Origin: Paenibacillus sp. FSL R5-0345
Lineage (GTDB): Bacteria > Bacillota > Bacilli > Paenibacillales > Paenibacillaceae
NCBI RefSeq assembly: GCF_000758585.1
Contig: NZ_CP009281.1
Span: forward strand, 5,270,001 to 5,334,000
Reading direction: 5' to 3'
DNA: 64,000 nucleotides
Shown: in pieces, positions 8,079 through 17,215 of the stretch
Position numbering within the stretch: position 1 is the stretch's first letter
Layout of the letters: every line of letters begins with the position of its first letter
Notes under the pieces: generated by a model
Databases searched by the model: none
What the model was told of the DNA's origin: nothing
Seen by the model: the letters and a program-made list of their open reading frames with translations, nothing else
Made by a program: the position numbers and the translations under genes

Positions 8079-10472
8079 CTACAGAATAACTTCAACCTTG
8101 ACCGATGAACGTCCGGGATAAGGGGGAAGTACATTACCTTCCACCTGTTCTCCATCAACGGTGATTACTTTGACGCCTTTGCAGACCTTGCTGACATTCG
8201 TAACGGTGATGTCATAGACACAGCCTCTGAAACGCCGTTTTACCGTAAACCCTTCCCAATTTGCGGGAATACAGGGATCAACGGACAAGCCTTCCAGCAC
8301 GGGCTTCACACCTATAATATATTGGGTGGCGGCGATATACATCCATGCAGCCGTGCCTGTTAACCATGAAACATTGGCGAGACCAAACTTGTCTGACTCC
8401 GGCCCGAACAGGTTGGAGGCATAGACATAAGGTTCTGCTTTGTAACGCCATAAGCCCGCCTTATCCATGGCCACATTCGGCAGCAGCTGACGATAATATT
8501 TATAGGCCAAATCTCCCCGACCAAGCATGCATTCAGCTATAATTGCCCAGGTGTTGGCATGACAGAATACCGCACCGTTCTCTCCCGTCCCCTTATTGTA
8601 ATTGGTCAAAGGATCCGCAGGATCGGGAAAGGTGGTAATAGAAGGATGAATTTTTTTGATGCCGAGCTCTGTGTCCAACATTTTGCGTACGCTATCCATT
8701 GCTTTCAGGCCCTTATCTTGGTCCGCCATGCCGGACATAGTGGCCCAGGTCTGGGCGTTGAGCCAGATTTTGGCCTCATCGTGTTCATCGCTGCCGAGGA
8801 ACCGACCATCATCCATAATCGCCCTCCGGAACCAACTCCCGTCCCAGCCGATACTGTTGACCAGCTTACGCTGCGTCTCGTACATAGCTTCATACTGTGC
8901 GACGTCCTCCGGGTGGCCGGCGAATACCGCAAGATCAGTCATCCGCAGCAGCACCGTTCCCAACTGCATCGACGTCCAGATGCTTTCTCCTCGCCCCTCA
9001 CGGCATACGCGGAACAGCTGATCGTTCCAGTCCGAGCGAAGCATCAATGGGAAACCGCTTTGTCCCAGCTTCGACACGGTAAAATCAATCGCCGCCTTCA
9101 GATGCGCATACACCGTTCCCTCACCGCCGTCATAATAAGGTACCCTGGTCTTCAGAAAAGCGGCATCTCCGGTTTCCGCCAGAAGATCCCATGCCGCCAG
9201 CGCAGTCCACAAATGATCATCGGAATGGATGCTCGTTACCGGGTCCCAGCCTTCGTTCGGAAAGAAGTAGTGATTCACATGCCCGTCCCTGTACTGCTGG
9301 CCGAGCAACAGCTTCAGCTTGTCAAAGGCAAGCTCCGTATCAAAGGGCACGACCGCCAAAATATCCTGCGCGGTATCCCGGTAGCCGACACCTCTGAACG
9401 TGCCCGTGGCATAAAAGGAAATGTTGCGCGAAAACAGAAAGTTACGGTGCGCCTGGTATGGATTCCAAATGTTAATCATCCGCTCGGCATCCTTATCCGG
9501 CAGACTGCTCTCCCACGCACCCAGGTAATCCGCCCAATTTTCTTTCAGCGCCCGGAAGGAGGCTTCTACGAATCCCGCTTCCCGGGAGTGAGCGACTGCC
9601 CTCACAATCGCCTGCTCATCCGCTGCAGTACCGAGAAAGACATTTATCGTGCGACTTTCCCCTGGCTGCAGCGTCAGGTTAAACTGCAGCGCACCGCACG
9701 GGTCGCCGCCCATCAGGGTGGAGTTGGTGCAGCCCCCGTTTTCAATTGCCGCCGGATTGGATTCGCTGCGGTAACAGCCAATGAATTCCTCGCGATCACC
9801 GTCATAACCGGCAAGCGGCATATCCGCTGTCAGATAGACAAGCGGTGTCTCCTCCGGTTTGGGCTGGTTCTCGACGCCATACCGGTACACCAGCGCCTCC
9901 GCTTCATGGTACTGCACCGAAACCTGATGTTTGTTGTAGCACTGCCACTGCAGCTCACGCATAAATTCCAGCATACCGAATTCGGCGTAGGCATAGACCT
10001 TGAGCTCTTGCGGAGTATTGCCTTGATTGGTCAAGGTCAGATTCCAGATCAGTGAATTTTCATAAGGCCCGACAAAATACACCGTTTGGGCTGCTATGCT
10101 CCCCTGACTTGCCTCGAACCGGGTATATCCCATGCCGTGGGAACTCTTCCACATCTCCGGTTTATCTGTGGCAGGTTCGCTGGTCGGGCACCAGTAGCGG
10201 CCTGTTTCCGCATTTTGTATATAAATATAAGGGCCTGAACGGTCCATCGGCAGATGGAAGAAACGGTAGCGCGTAATGCGCCAGATCTGGGGCGACTTGT
10301 AAAAGGCCACACCGCCGCCCGCATGCGACAGCATCGTGTGGAAGGTACCGTTCGACAGGTAGTTCATCCACGGCGTCGGCATATCCGGCCGTTTGAATTC
10401 CACCTCCTTCTCCTCGTCCCTGAAGATATAATAATCCTTGGGATCGGTATGTTCATGGGGATCAGCTCTCAC
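8079..10472 (-). CDS. GH94-family glycoside phosphorylase
   Basis: A 797-residue glycoside hydrolase family 94 protein, an inverting phosphorylase that splits a beta-linked disaccharide with phosphate into a sugar 1-phosphate and a free sugar. The N-terminal beta-sandwich is followed by an (alpha/alpha)6 barrel. The family blocks GVGYRDTAQDIL (about residue 360) and LMLRSDWNDQLF (about residue 475-485, with the catalytic Asp) are clear. The length fits cellobiose, chitobiose and cellobionic acid phosphorylases; which disaccharide is used cannot be decided here. No signal peptide, so cytoplasmic. It starts at GTG 10472 with AAGGAG 10 bases upstream, 32 bases after the GH2 gene, as the last gene of the operon. 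Confidence 0.9.
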   Translation of the reverse strand: MRADPHEHTDPKDYYIFRDEEKEVEFKRPDMPTPWMNYLSNGTFHTMLSHAGGGVAFYKSPQIWRITRYRFFHLPMDRSGPYIYIQNAETGRYWCPTSEPATDKPEMWKSSHGMGYTRFEASQGSIAAQTVYFVGPYENSLIWNLTLTNQGNTPQELKVYAYAEFGMLEFMRELQWQCYNKHQVSVQYHEAEALVYRYGVENQPKPEETPLVYLTADMPLAGYDGDREEFIGCYRSESNPAAIENGGCTNSTLMGGDPCGALQFNLTLQPGESRTINVFLGTAADEQAIVRAVAHSREAGFVEASFRALKENWADYLGAWESSLPDKDAERMINIWNPYQAHRNFLFSRNISFYATGTFRGVGYRDTAQDILAVVPFDTELAFDKLKLLLGQQYRDGHVNHYFFPNEGWDPVTSIHSDDHLWTALAAWDLLAETGDAAFLKTRVPYYDGGEGTVYAHLKAAIDFTVSKLGQSGFPLMLRSDWNDQLFRVCREGRGESIWTSMQLGTVLLRMTDLAVFAGHPEDVAQYEAMYETQRKLVNSIGWDGSWFRRAIMDDGRFLGSDEHDEAKIWLNAQTWATMSGMADQDKGLKAMDSVRKMLDTELGIKKIHPSITTFPDPADPLTNYNKGTGENGAVFCHANTWAIIAECMLGRGDLAYKYYRQLLPNVAMDKAGLWRYKAEPYVYASNLFGPESDKFGLANVSWLTGTAAWMYIAATQYIIGVKPVLEGLSVDPCIPANWEGFTVKRRFRGCVYDITVTNVSKVCKGVKVITVDGEQVEGNVLPPYPGRSSVKVEVIL

Positions 10473-10504
10473 TTGGTTCCAGCTCCTTTATAAGATTATC
10501 GGGT

Positions 10505-13500
10505 TTATTTCGGCTCGACCTCGTCAAGGGTCAGCCGGTATTCCAGGCCCTTCATATAAGTGCCGTCAGAATTCAGAAAGGTCAGACCAATTATGAGGTC
10601 ACCGCCGCTTCCCCGAACTATCGCAATCAGCCGGTTGAGTCCGCTCTGCAGCGTAATCTCCCGCTCTGGCTCTATCACCAGAGCACCGTTCAAATAAATC
10701 TCATAAGAGGCGGTTGTGTTGATACGCAGCCTCCCCCGGTGTAGCTGTCCCTCTCCCCCCCATTCCTCCGGCGTATGCACAAAGCAGCTTAGAAACCACG
10801 GACCTCTTCCCGCATCCGCTATTTGCAAAGTACCGTTGCCGGAACGCCGCTCTTTCTTGTGCATCCAGCCGTAAAGGCCTTCGCCCAGATTATTCAAAGA
10901 AAACGCCGGATCGGTGTAGTACGCCTTCATCTCCTCATAATCAACATGGGGCTGACAAGGCAGGGCCATCATAGTTTCCACGGCCCACTCCTCATCTCCC
11001 TTCACACTGTCCAGCAAGCCGTCGGCAAATGACGCGCCTAGATTAGCGAGCAAACGGGAATACAGGCGGAGTGCCTTCTCACTTCCGGAGTCCGTCAGCA
11101 GCTGGGAGCAAAGCACAGAGCCTGTTCCCAGCTTGACTTCGGTCAGGTAGGTTCCCGATGGACGCGTATTTCTGCGGTTCAGCTCCACCAATGCGAGACG
11201 GCTGTATTCCGCCGTGTAGCCATGGACGAAATAATCCTTCCAGGCGGTACCTTCAACGCTCGTGCAGAGAACTGTTGCGGCCGGTATCTCCAGGCTGTCC
11301 GCAGCCACCACCCGGTTAAGTACATCCCGCGGCGACAGAAATACCTTGTCGAAGCCGAACAGGTCGACCGGGCTGAACCCCTGCACGGCGGCATGGACAT
11401 CGTCCGCCGCCAAGTGATACGCCTCGTGCGGCTTCACGCGCACGGGGCGGTCCAGCAGGCGGGCAAGCGCCGCTTGCTGGCTTGCCGAAGCCGGCAGGAG
11501 CAGCACCTGCCCGCCGGCTTCAGCGTAACGCCGGAGCGCCTCGGCAGCTCCCGGCGCTTCCAGCATGCAGGCTTCGGCCACGATCAGGCCGAAGTCCTGC
11601 ATGACCCCGAGCGGCGCTGTGTTATCCAGCGCCGTATACCGCAGCCGCAGCTGTTCAAGGAACGCTGCGGTCTGCCCGCCGCGGCGCACCAGCGCAGCCG
11701 CGGGCCGGGCCTGAGCTCCGGCGGTGTCCCCGCCGCCGGCGTAGGCCAGCAGGTTCCGCAGTAGCAGGCAAGCCTGCGGAACCTGCTCCAGATTGGCCAT
11801 CAGCTCCAGCTGATTGGCCAGGAACAGGCCCTTTCCGCTGCGGTATTCCAGCAGCGGAGACCACAGATCGCCGCCGTCTCCGAAATCGCCCGTGCTGCAT
11901 TCCAGCAGCAGTGAGAAGTCGCCTGTTACCGGCTTCTCAAAGGCGGCCTGAATAATCGGTGTCGGCCCCTCTTCGCGCAGCTCTTTATGCCAGAACATCA
12001 GATCCCTGTCACCCAACCCAGCGAGCACCGGATGTAGGTAGCTGCCGGCATGCGCACGGAAGAACGGCCGCCGCGAGAGCGGCAGCTTGCCCAGCGATAG
12101 CTGGTTCTGCTCCAGCAGCAGCAGCCGGCCGCCCCGCGCGGCAAATGCCTTCAGCAGTACCTCCACTTTGCCGTCTGCATCCTCCATCCGGCTACCGACA
12201 ATAAGCAGATAATCGGCTGGCAGATCGTCCAGTAGTGAACGTTCCACTCTTTCACAGCCCGGAACAAGCCGGCGAATGTGCTCAAAATCGAGGTCCGACC
12301 CCCAATAGGCGGACCTCCGCCGCACATTCACAGGCTGACTCAGCAGGCTTGCGGACATGAGCCTGTACTCCAAACGCAGCTTGTGCACCAGCTGCCCACC
12401 GTGGAACAACTGTGCTGTCAGCGTCGCCCGCTCTCCGTCGGCAGCAGAAACAGGCATCCAAGAAAACGAAACGACCTTTTGTTCAGCAGGATTCTGACTG
12501 AAAGTGAAGCTTTGCTCATGAACGTTCTTGTTCCCCTGCCAGATTACGAACTCCATACTAACTTCCTGTGCGGACAGAGTATCGTTGTATACGTCAAAGC
12601 TCCGGAAGACCGGCTTATCATCATAGAAGCAGCTGTTATACTCAGCGGCAATGATCACAGCAGGTTTAAACGCCTCAGCCATAATCGCAAAAGCCGGATT
12701 AGGCTGATACAGGGGGTATTCCTCCGGCAGCAGACCGTTGTTGATAGACAGCGAATAGGCCGGGACACATTCCGGCTTCACTCCGGGCGTTCCCGGTTCA
12801 GACGGCGGCAGCGTAAGATTCTGCTCCGGCATCGGCCGCATGAAATAATGAGCAAAATTAAAGGTGGAAATGCCGGACACCCCCTGCCGCCTTGCATATT
12901 CCACAAACAACCGCTCCTTCAGCGCCAGCCCTGCTGTGCTTTCGTCCGTACCGCGGTAGGCCTGCAATCCGTTGTACATGCTGCTGTTCTGCGGACAAAT
13001 ATACCACCAGCCGCCGTGTTCCCCAAAAGTCAGCGGAACCGTACGGTCCCACTGGCTGATCGTGCCGTCGATATTGTAATGGCGGCTTTCCACCTCCGTA
13101 TAGGCTTTTGGCAGCAGCCGGTTGTCCCCCTCGGCGATCACCAGACGAGTAGGATCAAGTTCACGGATCTCCGCGATCAGGCCGGGCATATGCTGTTTGA
13201 AGCCATCCCGTCCGTCTACCCAGCGCATTTCGTTCTGCAGGCTCCAGAGAATGACCGATGGATGGTTTTTGTCGCGTTGCACTAATCGGCGTACATGCTG
13301 CCGGCAGTTCTCCACATAAGCGGGATGGTCCGCCTGCATCGATTTGCCCGAGCCGTAAATCGCCGTCTCATCGACGATCAGCATACCTTCTTCATCAGCG
13401 ATACGGACATAATCGGAAGGATAAGGCTCGGCATGCAGCCGGATGCTGTTAATACCGGCGGTGCGGCAGATGCGGTACCAGTTGCGGATATAAGCTTCCG

Positions 13501-14689
13501 TCATCTGAAGTCCTCCCTGAAAATGCCAGGAGTCGCCTCTTAGATTGACCGGAATGCCATTCAGCATAAACCGCGGTCCTTCACACCAGAATTCTCGGAA
13601 ACCGAATACTTGGTCATACCGGTCGATGACTTCCCCGTCTTCGAGCAGTTCCAGCACCGCACTATACAAAAACGGCTCATCCGGGCTCCACAGTCTGGCG
13701 CCGCTCCAATCCAGATGAAATGAGGCATTATACACTTCACCAGCCCGTTCGTTCTCACACAGCCTAAGTTTCTCCGCAGCGGCAGCATCAACAGCTCCGG
13801 CTATACACTCCGCAGATAGAACTGGCCCGGGTTCGGCTGCCACCTCGTAACTCTCCTCACTACCTGACGTCAAGGAGGCTGTCAACAGCTCTACTTCTTC
13901 CCCTTTTATCCCAGCACTAGCCATAGCTGCGGCTCTCGGCTCTTCGGAATCTTCTGCCGCTTCCAGCCCTCTGGCAAATTGCCGCAGCACGCCTTTCTCC
14001 CAGATGCCCAGCCTTACTGTTAGCGGACCTCTGCCCCCGGCTGTTCCTGATCCGGCAGCCACAGCCTTCACCTCTATTCGCCCCTCCCTGACGGAAGTGC
14101 GGATCGTAACATCCTCCAGCGACAGCACAGGAATACCTTCCAGATAAACATCCTGCCAGATTCCCCGGCTGATTCTTCCATACCAGGAGCCCATAAGCCC
14201 CGTTATTTTTGACATACCGTTTGGAAGCACGACGGTGTCGAAGCTGCTGCAGACAACATGCAATTGATGCTCCCGTTCCTGTTCTACCCTGGAAGTAATA
14301 TCAAGTCTCAGCGGCAGGTACCCGTCTTCCCAAACGCCAACCTCCTGCCGGTCAATATAGATCACAGCCTTTTGCATAATACCATCCAGCCGTAATATGA
14401 TCCTCTGCCCGGCCATGCTTTCTGGAACCCGGAAGCTCCGATGCAGCACACCCGCTTCAGCGGCATCCCACTCCTCCGGATAGCCGTACAGGTCAAACGG
14501 GGCATACTCATATTCCGGGATGCCGCCGAATGATTTGCCGTCCGAAAGCGGGTAGGTCCGCCTCCAGCTGGAAGGTACCTGAAGCTTGCGCTCCTCATAG
14601 TTGATTGTTTCGGGCAGCCTGCGGCATTGTGGCTGATCATATAAGGGCATGAAATTCCAATTCCCGTTTAGACATAGCAGATTACGCAT
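10505..14689 (-). CDS. Large GH2-family glycoside hydrolase with long C-terminal extension
   Basis: A 1394-residue family 2 glycoside hydrolase (beta-galactosidase/glucuronidase superfamily). Residues 1 to about 190 are the sugar-binding sandwich (LNGNWNFM, DGYLPLRLDITSRV), then an immunoglobulin-like domain carrying an unusual Ala/Glu-rich insertion (about residues 230-320), then the TIM barrel. The acid/base Glu is in SVILWSLQNEM (near residue 487) and the likely nucleophile in TFGEHGGWWY (near 557). After the barrel some 700 residues remain. They include segments like a class I glutamine-amidotransferase fold (LLIVGSRMED, GGRLLLLEQNQ) and a C-terminal jelly-roll-like part (YEIYLNGALVIEPEREITL). 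No signal peptide. ATG 14689 overlaps the stop of the preceding gene by 8 bases, which implies translational coupling. The sugar acted on is unknown. Confidence 0.88.
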   Translation of the reverse strand: MRNLLCLNGNWNFMPLYDQPQCRRLPETINYEERKLQVPSSWRRTYPLSDGKSFGGIPEYEYAPFDLYGYPEEWDAAEAGVLHRSFRVPESMAGQRIILRLDGIMQKAVIYIDRQEVGVWEDGYLPLRLDITSRVEQEREHQLHVVCSSFDTVVLPNGMSKITGLMGSWYGRISRGIWQDVYLEGIPVLSLEDVTIRTSVREGRIEVKAVAAGSGTAGGRGPLTVRLGIWEKGVLRQFARGLEAAEDSEEPRAAAMASAGIKGEEVELLTASLTSGSEESYEVAAEPGPVLSAECIAGAVDAAAAEKLRLCENERAGEVYNASFHLDWSGARLWSPDEPFLYSAVLELLEDGEVIDRYDQVFGFREFWCEGPRFMLNGIPVNLRGDSWHFQGGLQMTEAYIRNWYRICRTAGINSIRLHAEPYPSDYVRIADEEGMLIVDETAIYGSGKSMQADHPAYVENCRQHVRRLVQRDKNHPSVILWSLQNEMRWVDGRDGFKQHMPGLIAEIRELDPTRLVIAEGDNRLLPKAYTEVESRHYNIDGTISQWDRTVPLTFGEHGGWWYICPQNSSMYNGLQAYRGTDESTAGLALKERLFVEYARRQGVSGISTFNFAHYFMRPMPEQNLTLPPSEPGTPGVKPECVPAYSLSINNGLLPEEYPLYQPNPAFAIMAEAFKPAVIIAAEYNSCFYDDKPVFRSFDVYNDTLSAQEVSMEFVIWQGNKNVHEQSFTFSQNPAEQKVVSFSWMPVSAADGERATLTAQLFHGGQLVHKLRLEYRLMSASLLSQPVNVRRRSAYWGSDLDFEHIRRLVPGCERVERSLLDDLPADYLLIVGSRMEDADGKVEVLLKAFAARGGRLLLLEQNQLSLGKLPLSRRPFFRAHAGSYLHPVLAGLGDRDLMFWHKELREEGPTPIIQAAFEKPVTGDFSLLLECSTGDFGDGGDLWSPLLEYRSGKGLFLANQLELMANLEQVPQACLLLRNLLAYAGGGDTAGAQARPAAALVRRGGQTAAFLEQLRLRYTALDNTAPLGVMQDFGLIVAEACMLEAPGAAEALRRYAEAGGQVLLLPASASQQAALARLLDRPVRVKPHEAYHLAADDVHAAVQGFSPVDLFGFDKVFLSPRDVLNRVVAADSLEIPAATVLCTSVEGTAWKDYFVHGYTAEYSRLALVELNRRNTRPSGTYLTEVKLGTGSVLCSQLLTDSGSEKALRLYSRLLANLGASFADGLLDSVKGDEEWAVETMMALPCQPHVDYEEMKAYYTDPAFSLNNLGEGLYGWMHKKERRSGNGTLQIADAGRGPWFLSCFVHTPEEWGGEGQLHRGRLRINTTASYEIYLNGALVIEPEREITLQSGLNRLIAIVRGSGGDLIIGLTFLNSDGTYMKGLEYRLTLDEVEPK

Positions 14690-15362
14690 CTCTTGTTCCC
14701 CACTTTCCAGGGAAGGCGCGTACTTCGAGCACATTCTCCAGCTCCCGCCACAGCTCCTGGCCCTTAGACGCTTCCTCCCATTTGATAAAATGCGGCTCCA
14801 TCACTTCAGCCCAGTTGTCCGGCCGCAGCCGGGTCTTCAGTTTTCCTTCATAAGGGGCTGGCTCCCGGGTAGCCGGCTGCTCTGCATAAAAAAACAGCAC
14901 ATTCTCATGCAGGCCGATCATGCCGTATTTATCGCCGTCCCCCGGCCGCTCCTCCTGGTATTGATAGTGGTAATAAATATAGCTGGCTGCCTCTTCTGGC
15001 TTCAGCAGCGCAAGCCGTCCGTAAGGCTTGCCTTCCGTGCTCCGGCGCTCCCAGTGCTGTATGGAGATTGGCTTTTGGTAATGAAAAATATCCGTCATCG
15101 GCACCCAGCGGCGCCCTTTTTTCCCTCCAGGCCACACGGCAAGCCGCTCCGAGACCTCCGGCAGTAAAACTTCCGGCGAAACCGGCGTTCCGAGACATTC
15201 ATAATATAGAAACAGTTGGCTGCTGCAGACAAACAAGCTTAAATGGTCCACTCGGAGACGCTCCATAACGTCGATAAGCGAATGAGAGACCTCCCTGTTA
15301 CGGAATAAAGCAGCGGCCTCCTCACCTTCCAGTTCTTCAGCTCTATATAAACAGCGCTTCAT
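14682..15362 (-). CDS. L-rhamnose mutarotase-like protein
   Basis: A 226-residue protein resembling the L-rhamnose mutarotase (RhaM) superfamily of dimeric alpha/beta barrels. The N-terminal segment includes a conserved-looking strand, LSLFVCSSQLFLYYE, after a helix with VMERLRVDHLS. A second part near the C-terminus (FIKWEEASKGQELWRELENV) matches the Trp-containing end of the family. It is about twice the usual 100-110 residues because a middle section of roughly 100 residues is inserted; that section has no clear match. A mutarotase would speed the exchange of sugar anomers inside the cell. ATG 15362 has AAGGAGG about 6 bases upstream. The 8-base overlap with the GH2 gene suggests the two proteins act on the same sugar. 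Confidence 0.6.
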   Translation of the reverse strand: MKRCLYRAEELEGEEAAALFRNREVSHSLIDVMERLRVDHLSLFVCSSQLFLYYECLGTPVSPEVLLPEVSERLAVWPGGKKGRRWVPMTDIFHYQKPISIQHWERRSTEGKPYGRLALLKPEEAASYIYYHYQYQEERPGDGDKYGMIGLHENVLFFYAEQPATREPAPYEGKLKTRLRPDNWAEVMEPHFIKWEEASKGQELWRELENVLEVRAFPGKWGTRDA

Positions 15363-15393
15363 TCCGCACCTCCTTATCCTCACACTCATGTTA

Positions 15394-15492
15394 CTGCATG
15401 CAAGCCTTTCCAGCCTTGACGATGCTGACCTTGTTTAGCATAATTACGACATTGTCTGCAAGAGCATTGATGGGATATTCCTTAGACTCCTC
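15394..15492 (-). pseudogene. Coding-like tail upstream of the mutarotase-like gene
   Basis: On the minus strand a frame runs from about 15492 to a TAA near 15394 and ends in VVIMLNKVSIVKAGKACMQ. A GGAGGAG site precedes it, but no good start codon fits. The core IMLxKVxIVKAxK recurs near 22600-22651. It looks like the 3' end of a deleted gene, or a short leader peptide for the mutarotase gene. On the opposite strand the same bases spell a promoter-like TTGACG, 17 bases, CATAAT. Confidence 0.35.
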
Positions 15493-15502
15493 CTCACAGG
15501 TT

Positions 15503-15537
15503 AACTATAAAGCGCTCTCCCCATAGGAAGAGCGCCC
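15503..15537 (-). terminator. Terminator after the solute-binding protein gene
   Basis: On the minus strand a GCGCTCT/AGAGCGC stem with a short loop is followed by TTTATAG. It lies about 90 bases after the lipoprotein stop, so transcript levels may drop between the importer and the enzyme genes. Confidence 0.55.
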
Positions 15538-15545
15538 AATAACAT

Positions 15546-15626
15546 TTAAGCCATAACCGAGAAGGTGAAGTCATCGAACAGCATGTAGGGGAAGCCGTCC
15601 TTAAGCAGCAGGTTCCTACGATCTCC
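15546..15626 (-). pseudogene. Coding-like tail after the solute-binding protein gene
   Basis: Directly after the lipoprotein stop codon, in the same frame, an open stretch of about 26 codons contains DGFPYMLFDDFTFSVMA and a stop. The codons are GC-rich at the third position, as in the neighbours. The end resembles the last strand of a beta-sandwich (LamG or carbohydrate-binding) domain. A GGAG remains just after the lipoprotein stop. This looks like a scar of an internally deleted gene. Confidence 0.35.
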
Positions 15627-17177
15627 TTACTTCTTCAATCCTTTATCTTTAAGGAACTGCTCGAATTGTTTGGTTACTTCCGCTACGTATTTTTCTTCAC
15701 CCGCTTCCTTCAGCTTGCCGTAAAGTGCAGGCCAGGTTTCTTCGAAATCGAGTGTTCCAGTAACCAGTCCCCGTTTGTATTCACCCCAGACAGCGTTAAG
15801 GTTGGCGATCTCCGTATTCACCGGCTCGGAATTGAACTTGAAGGCGCCGACAGGATTGACCTCTGAATTGGAATTGATCTTTTTAGTTTCTTCCCAGACG
15901 TTTTCCGGCTGTCCCTCTTTCAGATAAGAATTGAATACGCTCCCAAAAACCCAGTCCATATTCGGCAGATAACGGGAATCTGCCAGAGCCTTGATGTATT
16001 CACCATTGGTCTTCTCATAGTGTTCACCAGCTACGCCGTTGCAGAGCAGATTGTACAGCTCCTTATCGGTATTCACCAGATTGAGGAACATCATCGCACG
16101 TTCCGGATTAGGAGCAGTCCGGCTGATCGATTGGTTGGTCGTAGCCGAATAGCCGTTGGAGAACCAGTCGCTGAGCGGAACTGTAATAACCTCATTGCCG
16201 CCGTTTTTGGCCTTGACTTCAGCTTCCACACCGGGCTTTAGTGTAACGTTGAAATCGACTGCGATTTGGCCTTTGACGAGATAATCATTCATTTTTTCCG
16301 TAGCTGCATCTTTATAAATATAACCTTCCTTATACCATTTGCTGGCCAGTCGGAAATTGTCCAGCTCTTCTTCCGGATAACGCTGCAGTGTGTAGGTAGG
16401 ATCATCTGTTTTGATATAGAAATGGTCATCTAGTCCCGGAACTACCCAGTACTTGTCGTCATGTGACTGAGGATTGATGAAAGAAGTGCCGAATAAACCA
16501 AATGGAATAATGTCCGGTTCATTTTGCTTGATTTGGGCCAAGAACGGTTCAATATCTGCAATTTTCTTAATGGAAGCGGTATCAAGATTATACTTGTCAG
16601 CAAAACGTTTCTGGATGATAAATCCGTAACGGGAGCCGTTGATCTGCTGATTCGGGATACCGTAAATTTCTCCGTCGACCGAAAGACCGTCCCACATCAC
16701 CTGCGGTACATCCGCCTTCAGCTCCGGTGCGTATTCATCAAGCAGAGCATCCATCGGCTGGATGGCTCCTTTGCGCACCAGCTCTTCCGGCTTCAGCATA
16801 TAGCCGGTCCAGAGAATGTCGAACTTCTCCCCCGCCGCCAGCACCGTGTTCATCTTCTGCACATAATCTCCGATCGCAACAGGCATTAGCTTGACTGTGG
16901 CATTAATCTTCGCCTTCACGATTTTGTTAACTTCCTCCTGTACCTTCTCCTGGTCGGCCTGAAGCTGTGACAGCGGATAATACCAGGTCAATTCAACCGG
17001 CTTTAGCTCGCCTGCGTTTCCTGATTCCGGAGCCGCGCTTTGTGTGCTTTCCGCTCCGCTTCCTTCCGCGCCTTTCCCGGCATTACTGTTGCCACCGTTA
17101 TTGTTCCCTCCGCAGCCTGACAACACGGATGCAACGAGCAATACGGATGCCAAAACTCCAAACAGCCTCTTTTTCAT
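15627..17177 (-). CDS. ABC transporter sugar-binding lipoprotein (LplA-like)
   Basis: A 516-residue extracellular solute-binding lipoprotein of the LplA type. The N-terminus has basic residues, a hydrophobic stretch and the lipobox VLSGC at about residues 19-23, followed by a Gly/Asn/Ser-rich linker, so the mature protein is tethered to the outer face of the membrane. The body is a family 1 solute-binding fold (ELTWYYPLSQ, then GEKFDILWTGYML). It would hand oligosaccharides to the two permeases encoded just upstream. ATG 17177 follows GGAGGTCACTTAC; a longer frame to 17204 would swallow the ribosome site. No ATPase gene lies in the window, as is usual for this transporter group, which shares an MsmX-like ATPase encoded elsewhere. 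Confidence 0.92.
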   Translation of the reverse strand: MKKRLFGVLASVLLVASVLSGCGGNNNGGNSNAGKGAEGSGAESTQSAAPESGNAGELKPVELTWYYPLSQLQADQEKVQEEVNKIVKAKINATVKLMPVAIGDYVQKMNTVLAAGEKFDILWTGYMLKPEELVRKGAIQPMDALLDEYAPELKADVPQVMWDGLSVDGEIYGIPNQQINGSRYGFIIQKRFADKYNLDTASIKKIADIEPFLAQIKQNEPDIIPFGLFGTSFINPQSHDDKYWVVPGLDDHFYIKTDDPTYTLQRYPEEELDNFRLASKWYKEGYIYKDAATEKMNDYLVKGQIAVDFNVTLKPGVEAEVKAKNGGNEVITVPLSDWFSNGYSATTNQSISRTAPNPERAMMFLNLVNTDKELYNLLCNGVAGEHYEKTNGEYIKALADSRYLPNMDWVFGSVFNSYLKEGQPENVWEETKKINSNSEVNPVGAFKFNSEPVNTEIANLNAVWGEYKRGLVTGTLDFEETWPALYGKLKEAGEEKYVAEVTKQFEQFLKDKGLKK

Positions 17178-17215
17178 GTAAGTGACCTCCTGTACTTTGT
17201 ACATGTAATTGTATG

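Noticed and set aside
8559..10055. A 498-codon open frame on the plus strand
   Set aside because: It lies entirely antisense to the GH94 gene, has no family resemblance and is rich in Arg/His/Pro, as expected for the shadow of a GC-rich gene.
12278..13285. A 335-codon open frame on the plus strand
   Set aside because: Antisense to the GH2 gene, no recognisable motif and no ribosome site; a by-product of high GC at third positions.
15416..15446. Promoter on the plus strand (TTGACG-17-CATAAT)
   Set aside because: No plus-strand gene follows; kept only as part of the shared-element finding.
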